From positions 53,501 to 117,500 of the forward strand of contig JAWDGP010001967.1 in assembly GCA_033675545.1 (NCBI GenBank): a stretch of 64,000 bases of DNA, written 5' to 3'. The position numbers and the translations under genes were made by a program. A model generated the notes under the pieces. It made no database searches and was not told the origin of the DNA. It worked only from the letters and a program-made list of their open reading frames with translations. Source of the stretch: Elysia crispata (lineage: Eukaryota; Mollusca; Gastropoda; Plakobranchidae). Of the stretch, positions 21,691-34,993 are shown piece after piece; position 1 is the first letter of the stretch; each line of letters begins with the position of its first letter.

Positions 21691-22764
21691 AAAACCCAGT
21701 TCTCTCTGTTTTCTAGCTTTTTAAAATGTCTGCCTTTCGCAAAACAGCAGGTTTTGTCATCTGCATCAATTCAGCTCAGATTGTAGCGTAATGCGAATTG
21801 ACAGAACATAGCCAGTTGTGAGTTCTTTTATTTTTCAGTTTTCTTATAAGTATTAACGCTTTAAGTGCTATTCTTCTGAAACCGAAAAGCAGAAATCATT
21901 AAGATACCAACCAGCGATAGGAAACAATGTGTGAGTAGATGTATGCGTGTGTGTGTGTAACCTGTGTAAATCACTAACAAGGTATGCAGGTAAGTCGCTC
22001 TCTCTGATATAATGACCCTGATTGAATAGACGCAATAAGATAGAATGATATTTGGCGTGCTTGGTGCAGTACCCTATTTTCGCACGCGAAGATTGTATTA
22101 CCCCCCCTTCTGAGTGTTTTTTTTATCTGTTGATCAATCTTGTCGGCTTTTTTTTTTCGACATCTTTCTCCCGTCTTGCTCTTCTTAAAAAGTAAATTAA
22201 GGTAATAAACAAAATATCTAAAGGTATTTTGAAAACTTTGTTTCTTTTATTTGCTTCCTTCAGAAAGATATCTACTTTTTAAGTCGATTTTGCACCTTGA
22301 TATGATATCCCATATCTTTTTTTTTTTTTTTGAATCGTTTTAAACTTCTACACATTAAAACTCAGGTATATTATTTCTGTAAAAAAAATTGATTTACCTG
22401 CCAAAATTTTCTTCATAAACATTTAATTATAGCGTAAACGTTGAACAAATTACACCTGTTAAATTAACTTTCTAGTTCGTGTGTGTTCACCCTTAAGTTT
22501 CGACAACCGATTCTGATGAGATCGAATATTTCCGATAAAATAAAGGAAAACCAACGCTAGTGAAAGTTAAATATCTCCGTCACTAAAAGTATAAGATGTA
22601 GAGATTTAGATTTACATCTAGAGAATCTAGAGTCTAGATCCCAGAATGATAAATTTGTGAAAAAAACAGAACAAAAACAAAAACAAAAACGTGCAGCATT
22701 TCTCAAATGCTGTTTCTCGTCTAATCTTTGATAAAGTTTATTCGTGTAGGAACGCATCCTTCGA
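21691..22764. other. Intergenic, no gene recognised
   Basis: AT-rich, with a short GTGTGT run near 21948 and TAGATC/TCTAGA-type words near 22605-22640. No coding or RNA signal recognised. Confidence 0.6.
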
Positions 22765-22893
22765 GAGCGCCCATATTAAACTATTAAGTGAGAGAGGGAA
22801 GAGTGAAAACATTTTCCAAATAGATTAGACAGCGCCCATATTTAACTTTTAACTGTAAAGTGAGACGGAAGAGAGTTTCCAAAGAGATCTACC
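22765..22893. repeat. Degenerate duplication at the left edge of the 58-bp satellite
   Basis: Two imperfect copies of about 65 bp, beginning GAGCGCCCATATTAAACT (22765) and CAGCGCCCATATTTAACT (about 22831). The first ends in TTTTCCAAATAGATTA and the second in GTTTCCAAAGAGATCTA, the latter being the start of the first satellite monomer. This looks like the junction of unique sequence with the array. Confidence 0.6.
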
Positions 22894-25800
22894 AACACTG
22901 TCCACCAGGCGGCACCACTGTCTGTCTGACAAAGTTTCCAAAGAGATCTACCAACACTGTCCACCAGGCGGCACTACTGTCTGTCTGACAGAGTTTCCAA
23001 AGATTTCTTCCAACACTGTCAACCAGGAGGCGCTACTGTCTGTCTGACAGAGTTTCCAAAGAGATCTACCAACACTGTCCACCAGGCGGCACCACTGTCT
23101 GTCTGACAGAGTTTCCAAAGATATCTCCAAAACTGTCCACCAGGCGGCGCTACTGTCTGTCTGACAGAGTTTCCAAAGAGATCTACCAACACTGTTCACC
23201 AGGCGGCACTACTGTCTGTCTGACAGAGTTTCCAAAGATATCTTCCAACACTGTCCACCAGGTGGCGCTACTGTCTGCCTGACAGAGTTTCCAAAGAGAT
23301 TTACAAACACTGTCCACCAGGCGGCACTACTGTCTGTCTGACAGAGTTTCCAAAGATATCTTCCAACACTGTCCACCAGGTGGCGCTACTGTCTGTCTGA
23401 CAGAGTTTCCAAAGATATCTTCCAACACTGTCCACCAGGCGGGACCAATGTCTCTCTGACAGAGTTTCCAAAGAGATTTACCAACACTGTCCACCAGGCG
23501 GCACTACTGTCTGTCTGACAGAGTTTCCAAAGATATCTCCAACACTGTCCACCTGGCGGCACTACTGTCTGTCTGACAGAGTTTCCAAAGAGATTTACCA
23601 ACACTGTCCACCAGGTGGCACTACTGTCTGTCTGACAGAGTTTCCAAAGAGATTTACCAACACTGTCCACCAGGCGGCACTACTGTCTGTCTGACAGAGT
23701 TTCCAAAGATATCTCCAAAACTGTCCACCAGGCGGCACCAATGTCTCTCTGACAGTTTCCAAAGAGATTTATCAACACTGTCCACCAGGCGGCACTACTG
23801 TCTGTCTGACAGAGTTTCCAAAGATATCTCCAACACTGTCCACCTGGCGGCACTACTGTCTGTCTGACAGAGTTTCCAAAGAGATTTACCAACACTGTCC
23901 ACCAGGCGGCACCACTGTCTGTCTGACAGAGTTTCCAAAGATATCTCCAACACTGTCAACCAGGCGGCACCAATGTCTCTCTGACAGAGTTTCCACAGAG
24001 ATTTACCAACACTGTCCACCAGACGGCACCACTGTCTGTCTGACAGAGTTTCCAAAGAGATTTACCAACACTGTCCACCAGGCGGCACTACTGTCTGTCT
24101 GACAGAGTTTCCAAAGATATCTCCAAAACTGTCCACCAGGCGGCACCAATGTCTGTCTGACAGAGTTTCCAAAGAGATCTACCAACACTGTTCACCAGGC
24201 GGCACTACTGTCTGTCTGACAGAGTTTCCAAAGATATCTCCAACACTGTCCACCAGGCGGCACTACTGTCTGTCTGACAGAGTTTCCAAAGAGATTTACC
24301 AACACTGTCCACCTGGCGGCACTACTGTCTGTCTGACAGAGTTTCCAAAGATATCTCCAACACTGTCCACCAGGCGGCACTACTGTCTGTCTGACAGAGT
24401 TTCCAAAGAGATTTACCAACACTGTCCACCAGGCGGCACTACTGTCTGTCTGACAGAGTTTCCAAAGATATCTCCAACACTGTCCACCAGGCGGCACTAC
24501 TGTCTGTCTGACAGAGTTTCCAAAGATATCTCCAACACTGTTCACCAGGCGGCACAACTGTCTGTCTGACAGAGTTTCCAAAGAGATCTACCAACACTGT
24601 CCACCAGGCGGCACTACTGTCTGTCTGACAGAGTTTCCAAAGATATCTCCAACACTGTCCACCAGGCGGCACCAATGTCTCTCTGACAGAGTTTCCAAAG
24701 ATATCTCCAACACTGTCCACCAGGCGGCACCACTGTCTGTCTGACAGAGTTTCCAAAGAGATCTCCAACACTGTCCACCAGGCGGCACTACTGTCTGTCT
24801 GACAGAGTTTTCAAAGATATCTCCAACACTGTCCACCAGGCGGCACTACTGTCTGTCTGACAGAGTTTCCAAAGATATCTCCAACACTGTCCACCAGGCG
24901 GCACCAATGTCTCTCTGACAGAGTTTCCAAAGATATCTCCAACACTGTCCACCAGGCGGCACCACTGTCTGTCTGACAGAGTTTCCAAAGATATCTCCAA
25001 CACTGTCCACCAGGCGGCACCAATGTCTCTCTGACAGAGTTTCCAAAGAGATTTACCAACACTGTCCACCAGGAGGCACCACTGTCTGTCTGACAGAGTT
25101 TCCAAAGATATCTCCAACACTGTCCACCAGGCGGCACTACTGTCTGTCTGACAGAGTTTCCAAAGATATCTCCAACACTGTTCACCAGGCGGCACAACTG
25201 TCTGTCTGACAGAGTTTCCAAAGAGATCTACCAACACTGTCCACCAGGCGGTACCAATGTCTCTCTGACAGAGTTTCCAAAGAGATTTACCAACACTGTC
25301 CACCAGGCGGCACTACTGTCTGTCTGACAGAGTTTCCAAAGATATCTCCAACACTGTCCACCAGGCGGCACTACTGTCTGTCTGACAGAGTTTCCAAAGA
25401 TATCTCCAACACTGTTCACCAGGCGGCAAACTGTCTGTCTGACAGAGTTTCCAAAGAGATCTACCAACACTGTCCACCAGGCGGCACTACTGTCTGTCTG
25501 ACAGAGTTTCCAAAGAGATTTACCAACACTGTCCACCAGGCGGCACTACTGTCTGTCTGACAAAGTTTCCAAAGATATCTCCAACACTGTCCACCAGGCG
25601 GCACTACTGTCTGTCTGACAGAGTTTCCAAAGATATCTTCCAACACTGTCCAACAGGTGGCGCTACTGTCTGTCTGACAGAGTTTCCAAAGAGATTTACA
25701 AACGCCTGTCCACCAGGCGGCACTACTGTCTGTCTGACAGAGTTTCCAAAGATATCTCCAACACTGTTCACCAGGCGGCACAACTGTCTGTCTGACAGAG

Positions 25801-28800
25801 TTTCCAAAGAGATCTACCACCACTGTCCACCAGGCGGCACCAATGTCTCTCTGACAGAGTTTCCAAAGAGATTTACCAACACTGTCCACCAGGCGGCACT
25901 ACTGTCTGTCTGACAGAGTTTCCAAAGATATCTCCAACACTGTCCACCAGGCGGCACTACTGTCTGTCTGACAGAGTTTCCAAAGATATCTACCAACACT
26001 GTCCACCAGGCGGCACCAATGTCTGTCTGACAGAGTTTCCAAAGATATCTCCAACACTGTCCACCAGGCGGCACTACTGTCTGTCTGACAGAGTTTCCAA
26101 AGATATCTCCAACACTGTCCACCAGGCGGCACCAATGTCTCTCTGACAGAGTTTCCAAAGAGATTTACCAACACTGTCCACCAGGCGGCACTACTGTCTG
26201 TCTGACAGAGTTTCCAAAGATATCTCCAACACTGTCCACCAGGCGGCACCAATGTCTCTCTGACAGAGTTTCCAAAGATATCTCCAACACTGTCCACCAG
26301 GCGGCACTACTGTCTGTCTGACAGAGTTTCCAAAGAGATCTACCAACACTGTCCACCAGGCGGCACTACTGTCTGTCTGACAGAGTTTCCAAAGATATCT
26401 CCAACACTGTCCACCAGGCGGCACTACTGTCTGTCTGACAGAGTTTCCAAAGATATCTCCAACACTGTCCACCAGGCGGCACTACTGTCTGTCTGACAGA
26501 GTTTCCAAAGATATCTCCAACACTGTCCACCAGGCGGCACTACTGTCTGTCTGACAGAGTTTCCAAAGATATCTCCAACACTGTCCACCAGGCGGCACCA
26601 ATGTCTCTCTGACAGAGTTTCCAAAGAGATTTACCAACACTGTCCACCAGGCGGCACTACTGTCTGTCTGACAGAGTTTCCAAAGATATCTCCAACACTG
26701 TCCACCAGGCGGCACTACTGTCTGTCTGACAGAGTTTCCAAAGATATCTCCAACACTGTCCACCAGGCGGCACCACTGTCTGTCTGACAGAGTTTCCAAA
26801 GATATCTCCAACACTGTCCACCAGGCGGCACCACTGTCTGTCTGACAGAGTTTCCAAAGATATCTCCAACACTGTCCACCAGGCGGCACTACTGTCTGTC
26901 TGACAGAGTTTCTAAAGATATCTCCAACACTGTCCACCAGGCGGCACCACTGTCTGTCTGACAGAGTTTCCAAAGATATCTCCAACACTGTCCACCAGGC
27001 GGCACTACTGTCTGTCTGACAGAGTTTCCAAAGATATCTCCAACACTGTCCACCAGGCGGCACTACTGTCTGTCTGACAGAGTTTCCAAAGAGATTTACC
27101 AACACTGTCCACCAGGCGGCACTACTGTCTGTCTGACAGAGTTTCCAAAGATATCTCCAACACTGTCCACCAGGCGGCACTACTGTCTGTCTGACAGAGT
27201 TTCCAAAGAGATTTACCAACACTGTCCACCTGGCGGCACTACTGTCTGTCTGACAGAGTTTCCAAAGATATCTTCCAACACTGTCCACCAGGCGGCACCA
27301 ATGTCTCTCTGACAGAGTTTCCAAAGAGATTTACCAACACTGTCCACCAGGTGGCACTACTGTCTGTCTGACAGAGTTTCCAAAGATATCTCCAACACTG
27401 TCCACCAGGCGGCACTACTGTCTGTCTGACAGAGTTTCCAAAGAGATTTACCAACACTGTCCACCTGGCGGCACTACTGTCTGTCTGACGGAGTTTCCAA
27501 AGATATCTTCCAACACTGTCCACCAGGCGGCACTACTGTCTGTCTGACAGAGTTTCCAAAGATATCTCCAAAACTGTCCACCAGGCGGCACTACTGTCTG
27601 TCTGACAGAGTTTCCAAAGATATCTCCAACACTGTCCACCAGGCGGCACTACTGTCTGTCTGACAGAGTTTCCAAAGATATCTCCAACACTGTCCACCAG
27701 GCGGCACCAATGTCTGTCTGACAGAGTTTCCAAAGATATCTCCAACACTGTCCACCAGGCGGCACCAATGTCTCTCTGACAGAGTTTCCAAAGAGATTTA
27801 CCAACACTGTCCACCAGGCGGCATTACTGTCTGTCTGACAGAGTTTCCAAAGATATCTCCAACACTGTCCACTTGGCGGCACTACTGTCTATCTGACAGA
27901 GTTTCCAAAGATATCTCCAACGCTGTTCACCAGGCGGCACTACTGTCTGTCTGACAGAGTTTCCAAAGAGATTTACCAACACTGTCCACCAGGCGGCACT
28001 ACTGTCTGTCTGACAGAGTTTCCAAAGATATCTCCAACATTGTCCACCAGGCGGCACTACTGTCTGTCTGACAGAGTTTCCAAAGATATCTCCAACACTG
28101 TTCACCAGGCGGCAAACTGTCTGTCTGACAGAGTTTCCAAAGAGATCTACCAACACTGTCCACCAGGCGGCACTACTGTCTGTCTGACAGAGTTTCCAAA
28201 GAGATTTACCAACACTGTCCACCAGGCGGCACTACTGTCTGTCTGACAGAGTTTCCAAAGATATCTCCAACACTGTCCACCAGGCGGCACTACTGTCTGT
28301 CTGACAGAGTTTCCAAAGATATCTTCCAACACTGTCCAACAGGTGGCGCTACTGTCTGTCTGACAGAGTTTCCAAAGAGATTTACAAACACTGTCCACCA
28401 GGCGGCACTACTGTCTGTCTGACAGAGTTTCCAAAGATATCTCCAACACTGTTCACCAGGCGGCACAACTGTCTGTCTGACAGAGTTTCCAAAGAGATCT
28501 ACCACCACTGTCCACCAGGCGGCACCAATGTCTCTCTGACAGAGTTTCCAAAGAGATTTACTAACACTGTCCACCAGGCGGCACTACTGTCTGTCTGACA
28601 GAGTTTCCAAAGATATCTCCAACACTGTCCACCAGGCGGCACTACTGTCTGTCTGACAGAGTTTCCAAAGATATCTCCAACACTGTCCACCAGGCGGCAC
28701 TACTGTCTGTCTGACAGAGTTTCCAAAGATATCTCCAACACTGTCCACCAGGCGGCACCAATGTCTGTCTGACAGAGTTTCCAAAGATATCTCCAACACT

Positions 28801-30899
28801 GTCCACCAGGCGGCACCAATGTCTCTCTGACAGAGTTTCCAAAGAGATTTACCAACACTGTCCACCAGGCGGCACTACTGTCTGTCTGACAGAGTTTCCA
28901 AAGATATCTCCAACACTGTCCACTTGGCGGCACTACTGTCTATCTGACAGAGTTTCCAAAGATATCTCCAACACTGTTCACCAGGCGGCACTACTGTCTG
29001 TCTGACAGAGTTTCCAAAGAGATTTACCAACACTGTCCACCAGGCGGCACTACTGTCTGTCTGACAGAGTTTCCAAAGATATCTCCAACACTGTCCACCA
29101 GGCGGCACCAATGTCTCTCTGACAGAGTTTCCAAAGAGATTTACCAACACTGTCCACCAGGCGGCACTACTGTCTGTCTGACAGAGTTTCCAAAGATATC
29201 TCCAACACTGTCCACCAGGCGGCACTAATGTCTGTCTGACAGAGTTTCCAAAGATATCTCAAACACTGTTCACCAGGCGGCACCACTGTCTGTCTGACAG
29301 AGTTTCCAAAGACATCTCCAACACTGTCCACCAGGCGGCACTACTGTCTGTCTGACAGAGTTTCCAAAGATATCTCCAACACTGTCCACCAGGCGGCACT
29401 ACTGTCTGTCTGACAGAGTTTCCAAAGATATCTCCAACACTGTCCACCAGGCGGCACCACTGTCTGTCTGACAGAGTTTCCAAAGATATCTCCAACACTG
29501 TCCACCAGGCGGCACTACTGTCTGTCTGACAGAGTTTCCAAAGAGATTTACCAACACTGTCCACCTGGCGGCACTACTGTCTGTCTGACAGAGTTTCCAA
29601 AGATATCTCCAACACTGTCCACCAGGCGGCACTACTGTCTGTCTGACAGAGTTTCCAAAGATATCTCCAACACTGTCCACCTGGCGGCACTACTGTCTGT
29701 CTGACAGAGTTTCCAAAGAGATATACCAACACTGTCCACCTGGCGGCACTACTGTCTGTCTGACAGAGTTTCCAAAGATATCTCCAACACTGTCCACCAG
29801 GCGGCACTACTGTCTGTCTGACAGAGTTTCCAAAGAGATTTACCAACACTGTCCACCTGGCGGCACTACTGTCTGTCTGACAGAGTTTCCAAAGATATCT
29901 CCAACACTGTCCACCAGGCGGCACTACTGTCTGTCTGACAGATTTCCAAAGAGATTTACCAACACTGTCCACCTGGCGGCACTACTGTCTGTCTGACGGA
30001 GTTTCCAAAGATATCTTCCAACACTGTCCACCAGGCGGCACCAATGTCTCTCTGACAGAGTTTCCAAAGAGATTTACCAACACTGTCCACCAGGCGGCAC
30101 TACTGTCTGTCTGACAGAGTTTCCAAAGAGATTTACCAACACTGTCCACCTGGCGGCACTACTGTCTGTCTGACAGAGTTTCCAAAGATATCTCCAACAC
30201 TGTCCACCAGGCGGCACCAATGTCTCTCTGACAGAGTTTCCAAAGAGATTTACCAACACTGTCCACCAGGCGGCACTACTGTCTGTCTGACAGAGTTTCC
30301 AAAGAGATTTACCAACACTGTCCACCAGGCGGCACTACTGTCTGTCTGACAGAGTTTCCAAAGAGATTTACCAACACTGTGCACCAGGCGGCACTACTGT
30401 CTGTCGGACAGAGTTTCCAAAGATATCTCCAACACTGTCCACCAGGCGGCACCAATGTCTCTCTGACAGAGTTTCCAAAGAGATATACCAACACTGTCCA
30501 CCAGGCGGCACTACTGTCTGTCTGACAGAGTTTCCAAAGATATCTCCAACACTGTCCACCAGGCGGCACCACTGTCTGTCTGACAGAGTTTCCAAAGATA
30601 TCTCCAACGCTGTCCACCAGGCGGCACCAATGTCTCTCTGACAAAGTTTCCAAAGAGATTTACCAACACTGTCCACCAGGCGGCACTACTGTCTGTCTGA
30701 CAGAGTTTCCAAAGATATCTCCAACACTGTCCACCAGGAGGCACCACTGTCTGTCTGACAGAGTTTCCAAAGAGATTTACCAACACTGTCCACCAGGCGG
30801 CACTACTGTCTGTCTGACAGAGTTTCCAAAGATATCTCCAACACTGTCCACCTGGCGGCACTACTGTCTGTCTGACAGAGTTTCCAAAGATATCTCCAA

Positions 30900-33800
30900 C
30901 ACTGTTCACCAGGCGGCACTACTGTCTGTCTGACAGAGTTTCCAAAGAGATTTACCAACACTGTCCACCAGGCGGCACTACTGTCTGTCTGACAGAGTTT
31001 CCAAAGATATCTCCAACACGGTCCACCAGGCGGCACCAATGTCTCTCTGACAGAGTTTCCAAAGAGATTTACCAACACTGTCCACCAGGCGGCACTACTG
31101 TCTGTCTGACAGAGTTTCCAAAGATATCTCCAACACTGTCCACCAGGCGGCACTACTGTCTGTCTGACAGAGTTTCCAAAGATATCTCCAACACTGTTCA
31201 CCAGGCGGCACCACTGTCTGTCTGACAGAGTTTCCAAAGATATCTCCAACACTGTCCACCAGGCGGCACTACTGTCTGTCTGACAGAGTTTCCAAAGATA
31301 TCTCCAACACTGTCCACCAGGCGGCACTACTGTCTGTCTGACAGAGTTTCCAAAGATATCTCCAACACTGTCCACCAGGCGGCACCAATGTCTGTCTGAC
31401 AGAGTTTCCAAAGATATCTCCAACACTGTTCACCAGGCGGCACTACTGTCTGTCTGACAGAGTTTCCAAAGAGATTTACCAACACTGTCCACCTGGCGGC
31501 ACTACTGTCTGTCTAACAGAGTTTCCAAAGATATCTCCAACACTGTCCACCAGGCGGCACTACTGTCTGTCTGACAGAGTTTCCAAAGAGATTTACCAAC
31601 ACTGTCCACCAGGCGGCACTACTGTCTGTCTGACAGAGTTTCCAAAGATATCTCCAACACTGTCCACCAGGCGGCACTACTGTCTGTCTGACAGAGTTTC
31701 CAAAGATATGTCCAACACTGTTCACCAGGCGGCACAACTGTCTGTCTGACAGAGTTTCCAAAGAGATCTACCAACACTGTCCACCAGGCGGCACTACTGT
31801 CTGTCTGACAGAGTTTCCAAAGATATCTCCAACACTGTCCACCAGGCGGCACTACTGTCTGTCTGACAGAGTTTACAAAGATATCTCCAACACTGTCCAC
31901 CAGGCGGCACCAGTGTCTCTCTGACAGAGTTTTCAAAGAGATTTACCAACACTGTCCACCTGGCGGCACTACTGTCTGTCTGACAGAGTTTCCAAAGATA
32001 TCTTCCAACACTGTCCACCAGGTGGCGCTACTGTCTGTCTGACAGAGTTTCCAAAGATATCTTCCAACACTGTCCACCAGGCGGCACTACTGTCTGTCCG
32101 ACAGAGTTTCCAAAGATATCTTCCAACACTGTCCACTTGGCGGCACTACTGTCTGTCTGACAGAGTTTCCAAAGATATCTTCCAACACTGTCCACCAGGC
32201 GGCACTACTGTCTGTCTGACAGAGTTTCCAAAGATATCTGCCAACACTGTCCACCAGGTGGTGCTACTTTCTGTCTGAGAGTTTCCAAAGATATCTTTCA
32301 ACACTGTCCACCAGGCGGCACCAATGTCTAACTGACAGAGTTTCCAAAGAGATCTATTAACACTGTCCATCAGGAGGCACCACTGTCTGTCTGACAGTTT
32401 CCAAAGAGATCTATTAACAGTGTCCACCAGGCGGCGCTACTGTCTGTCTGACAGATTTTCCAAAGAGATCTACCAACACTGTCCACCAGGCGGCACTACT
32501 GTCTGTCTGACAGAGTTTCCAAAGATATCTTCCAATACTGTCCAACAGGAGGCGCTACTGTCTGTCTGACAGAGTTTTCAAAGAGATCTACCAACACTGT
32601 CCACCAGGCGGCACCACTGTCTGTCTGACAGAGTTTCCAAAGAGATTTACCAACACTGTCCACCAGGCGGCACTACTGCCTGTCTGACAGAGTTTCCAAA
32701 GATATCTCCAAAACTGTCCACCAGGCGGCGCTACTGTCTGTCTGACAGAGTTTCCAAAGAGATCTAATAACACTGTCCACCAGGCGGCACTACTGTCTGT
32801 CTGACAGAGTTTCCAAAGAGATTTACCAACACTGTCCACCAGGCGGCACTACTGTCTGTCTGACAGAGTTTTCAAAGATATCTTCCAACACTGTCCACCA
32901 GGTGGCGCTACTGTCTGTCTGACAGAGTTTCCAAAGATATCTCCAACACTGTTCACCAGGCGGCACTACTGTCTGTCTGACAGAGTTTCCAAAGAGATTT
33001 ACCAACACTGTCCACCAGGCGGCACTACTGTCTGTCTGACAGAGTTTCCAAAGATATCTCCAACACTGTCCACCAGGCGGCACCTATGTCTCTCTGACAG
33101 AGTTTCCAAAGAGATTTACCAACACTGTCCACCAGGCGGCACTACTGTCTGTCTGACAGAGTTTCCAAAGATATCTCCAACACTGTCCACCAGGCGGCAC
33201 TACTGTCTGTCTGACAGAGTTTCCAAAGATATCTCCAACACTGTTCACCAGGCGGCACCACTGTCTGTCTGACAGAGTTTCCAAAGATATCTCCAACACT
33301 GTCCACCAGGCGGCACTACTGTCTGTCTGACAGAGTTTCCAAAGATATCTCCAACACTGTCCACCAGGCGGCACTACTGTCTGTCTGACAGAGTTTCCAA
33401 AGATATCTCCAACACTGTCCACCAGGCGGCACCACTGTCTGTCTGACAGAGTTTCCAAAGATATCTCCAACACTGTTCACCAGGCGGCACTACTGTCTGT
33501 CTGACAGAGTTTCCAAAGAGATTTACCAACACTGTCCACCTGGCGGCACTACTGTCTGTCTGACAGAGTTTCCAAAGATATCTCCAACACTGTCCACCAG
33601 GCGGCACTACTGTCTGTCTGACAGAGTTTCCAAAGAGATTTACCAACACTGTCCACAAGGCGGCACTACTGTCTGTCTGACAGAGTTTCCAAAGATATCT
33701 CCAACACTGTCCACCAGGCGGCACTACTGTCTGTCTGACAGAGTTTCCAAAGATATGTCCAACACTGTTCACCAGGCGGCACAACTGTCTGTCTGACAGA

Positions 33801-34993
33801 GTTTCCAAAGAGATCTACCAACACTGTCCACCAGGCGGCACTACTGTCTGTCTGACAGAGTTTCCAAAGATATCTCCAACACTGTCCACCAGGCGGCACT
33901 ACTGTCTGTCTGACAGAGTTTCCAAAGATATCTCCAACACTGTCCACCAGGCGGCACCAATGTCTCTCTGACAGAGTTTCCAAAGAGATTTACCAACACT
34001 GTCCACCTGGCGGCACTACTGTCTGTCTGACAGAGTTTCCAAAGATATCTTCCAACACTGTCAACCAGGTGGCGCTACTGTCTGTCTGACAGAGTTTCCA
34101 AAGATATCTTCCAACACTGTCCACCAGGCGGCACTACTGTCTGTCCGACAGAGTTTCCAAAGATATCTTCCAACACTGTCCACTTGGCGGCACTACTGTC
34201 TGTCTGACAGAGTTTCCAAAGATATCTTCCAACACTGTCCACCAGGCGGCACTACTGTCTGTCTGACAGAGTTTCCAAAGATATCTGCCAACACTGTCCA
34301 CCAGGTGGTGCTACTTTCTGTCTGAGAGTTTCCAAAGATATCTTTCAACACTGTCCACCAGGCGGCACCAATGTCTAACTGACAGAGTTTCCAAAGAGAT
34401 CTATTAACACTGTCCAGCAGGAGGCACCACTGTCTGTCTGACAGTTTCCAAAGAGATCTATTAACAGTGTCCACCAGGCGGCGCTACTGTCTGTCTGACA
34501 GATTTTCCAAAGAGATCTACCAACACTGTCCACCAGGCGGCACTACTGTCTGTCTGACAGAGTTTCCAAAGATATCTTCCAATACTGTCCAACAGGAGGC
34601 GCTACTGTCTGTCTGACAGAGTTTTCAAAGAGATCTACCAACACTGTCCACCAGGCGGCACCACTGTCTGTCTGACAGAGTTTCCAAAGAGATTTACCAA
34701 CACTGTCCACCAGGCGGCACTACTGCCTGTCTGACAGAGTTTCCAAAGATATCTCCAAAACTGTCCACCAGGCGGCGCTACTGTCTGTCTGACAGAGTTT
34801 CCAAAGAGATCTAATAACACTGTCCACCAGGCGGCACTACTGTCTGTCTGACAGAGTTTCTAAAGAGATTTACCAACACTGTCCACCAGGCGGCACTACT
34901 GTCTGTCTGACAGAGTTTTCAAAGATATCTTCCAACACTGTCCACCAGGTGGCGCTACTGTCTGTCTGACAGAGTTTCCAAAGATATCTACCA
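30900..34993. repeat. 2,047-bp tandem segmental duplication inside the satellite
   Basis: Rare monomer variants recur at an exact offset of 2,047 bp: TGTCTGTCCGACAG at 32091 and 34138, the GGTGGTGCTACTTTCTGTC variant near 32255 and 34302, GTCTAACTGACAG near 32327 and 34374, and the CAACTGTCTG variant near 31735 and 33782. The match starts near 30900/32947 and ends near 32946/34993, so the copies are adjacent. Each holds about 35 monomers. The few differences found are single bases. Confidence 0.9.

Noticed and set aside
23386-25303. TGTCTGTC runs as a simple tetranucleotide microsatellite
   Set aside because: They are an integral part of every satellite monomer, not an independent repeat.
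26482-27324. 280-codon minus-strand open frame (and dozens of similar ones between 22.9 and 36.4 kb)
   Set aside because: It arises because a 58+59-bp monomer pair is 117 bp, a multiple of three. It has no domain, no single frame running through the whole array, and frames shift whenever two equal-length monomers adjoin.
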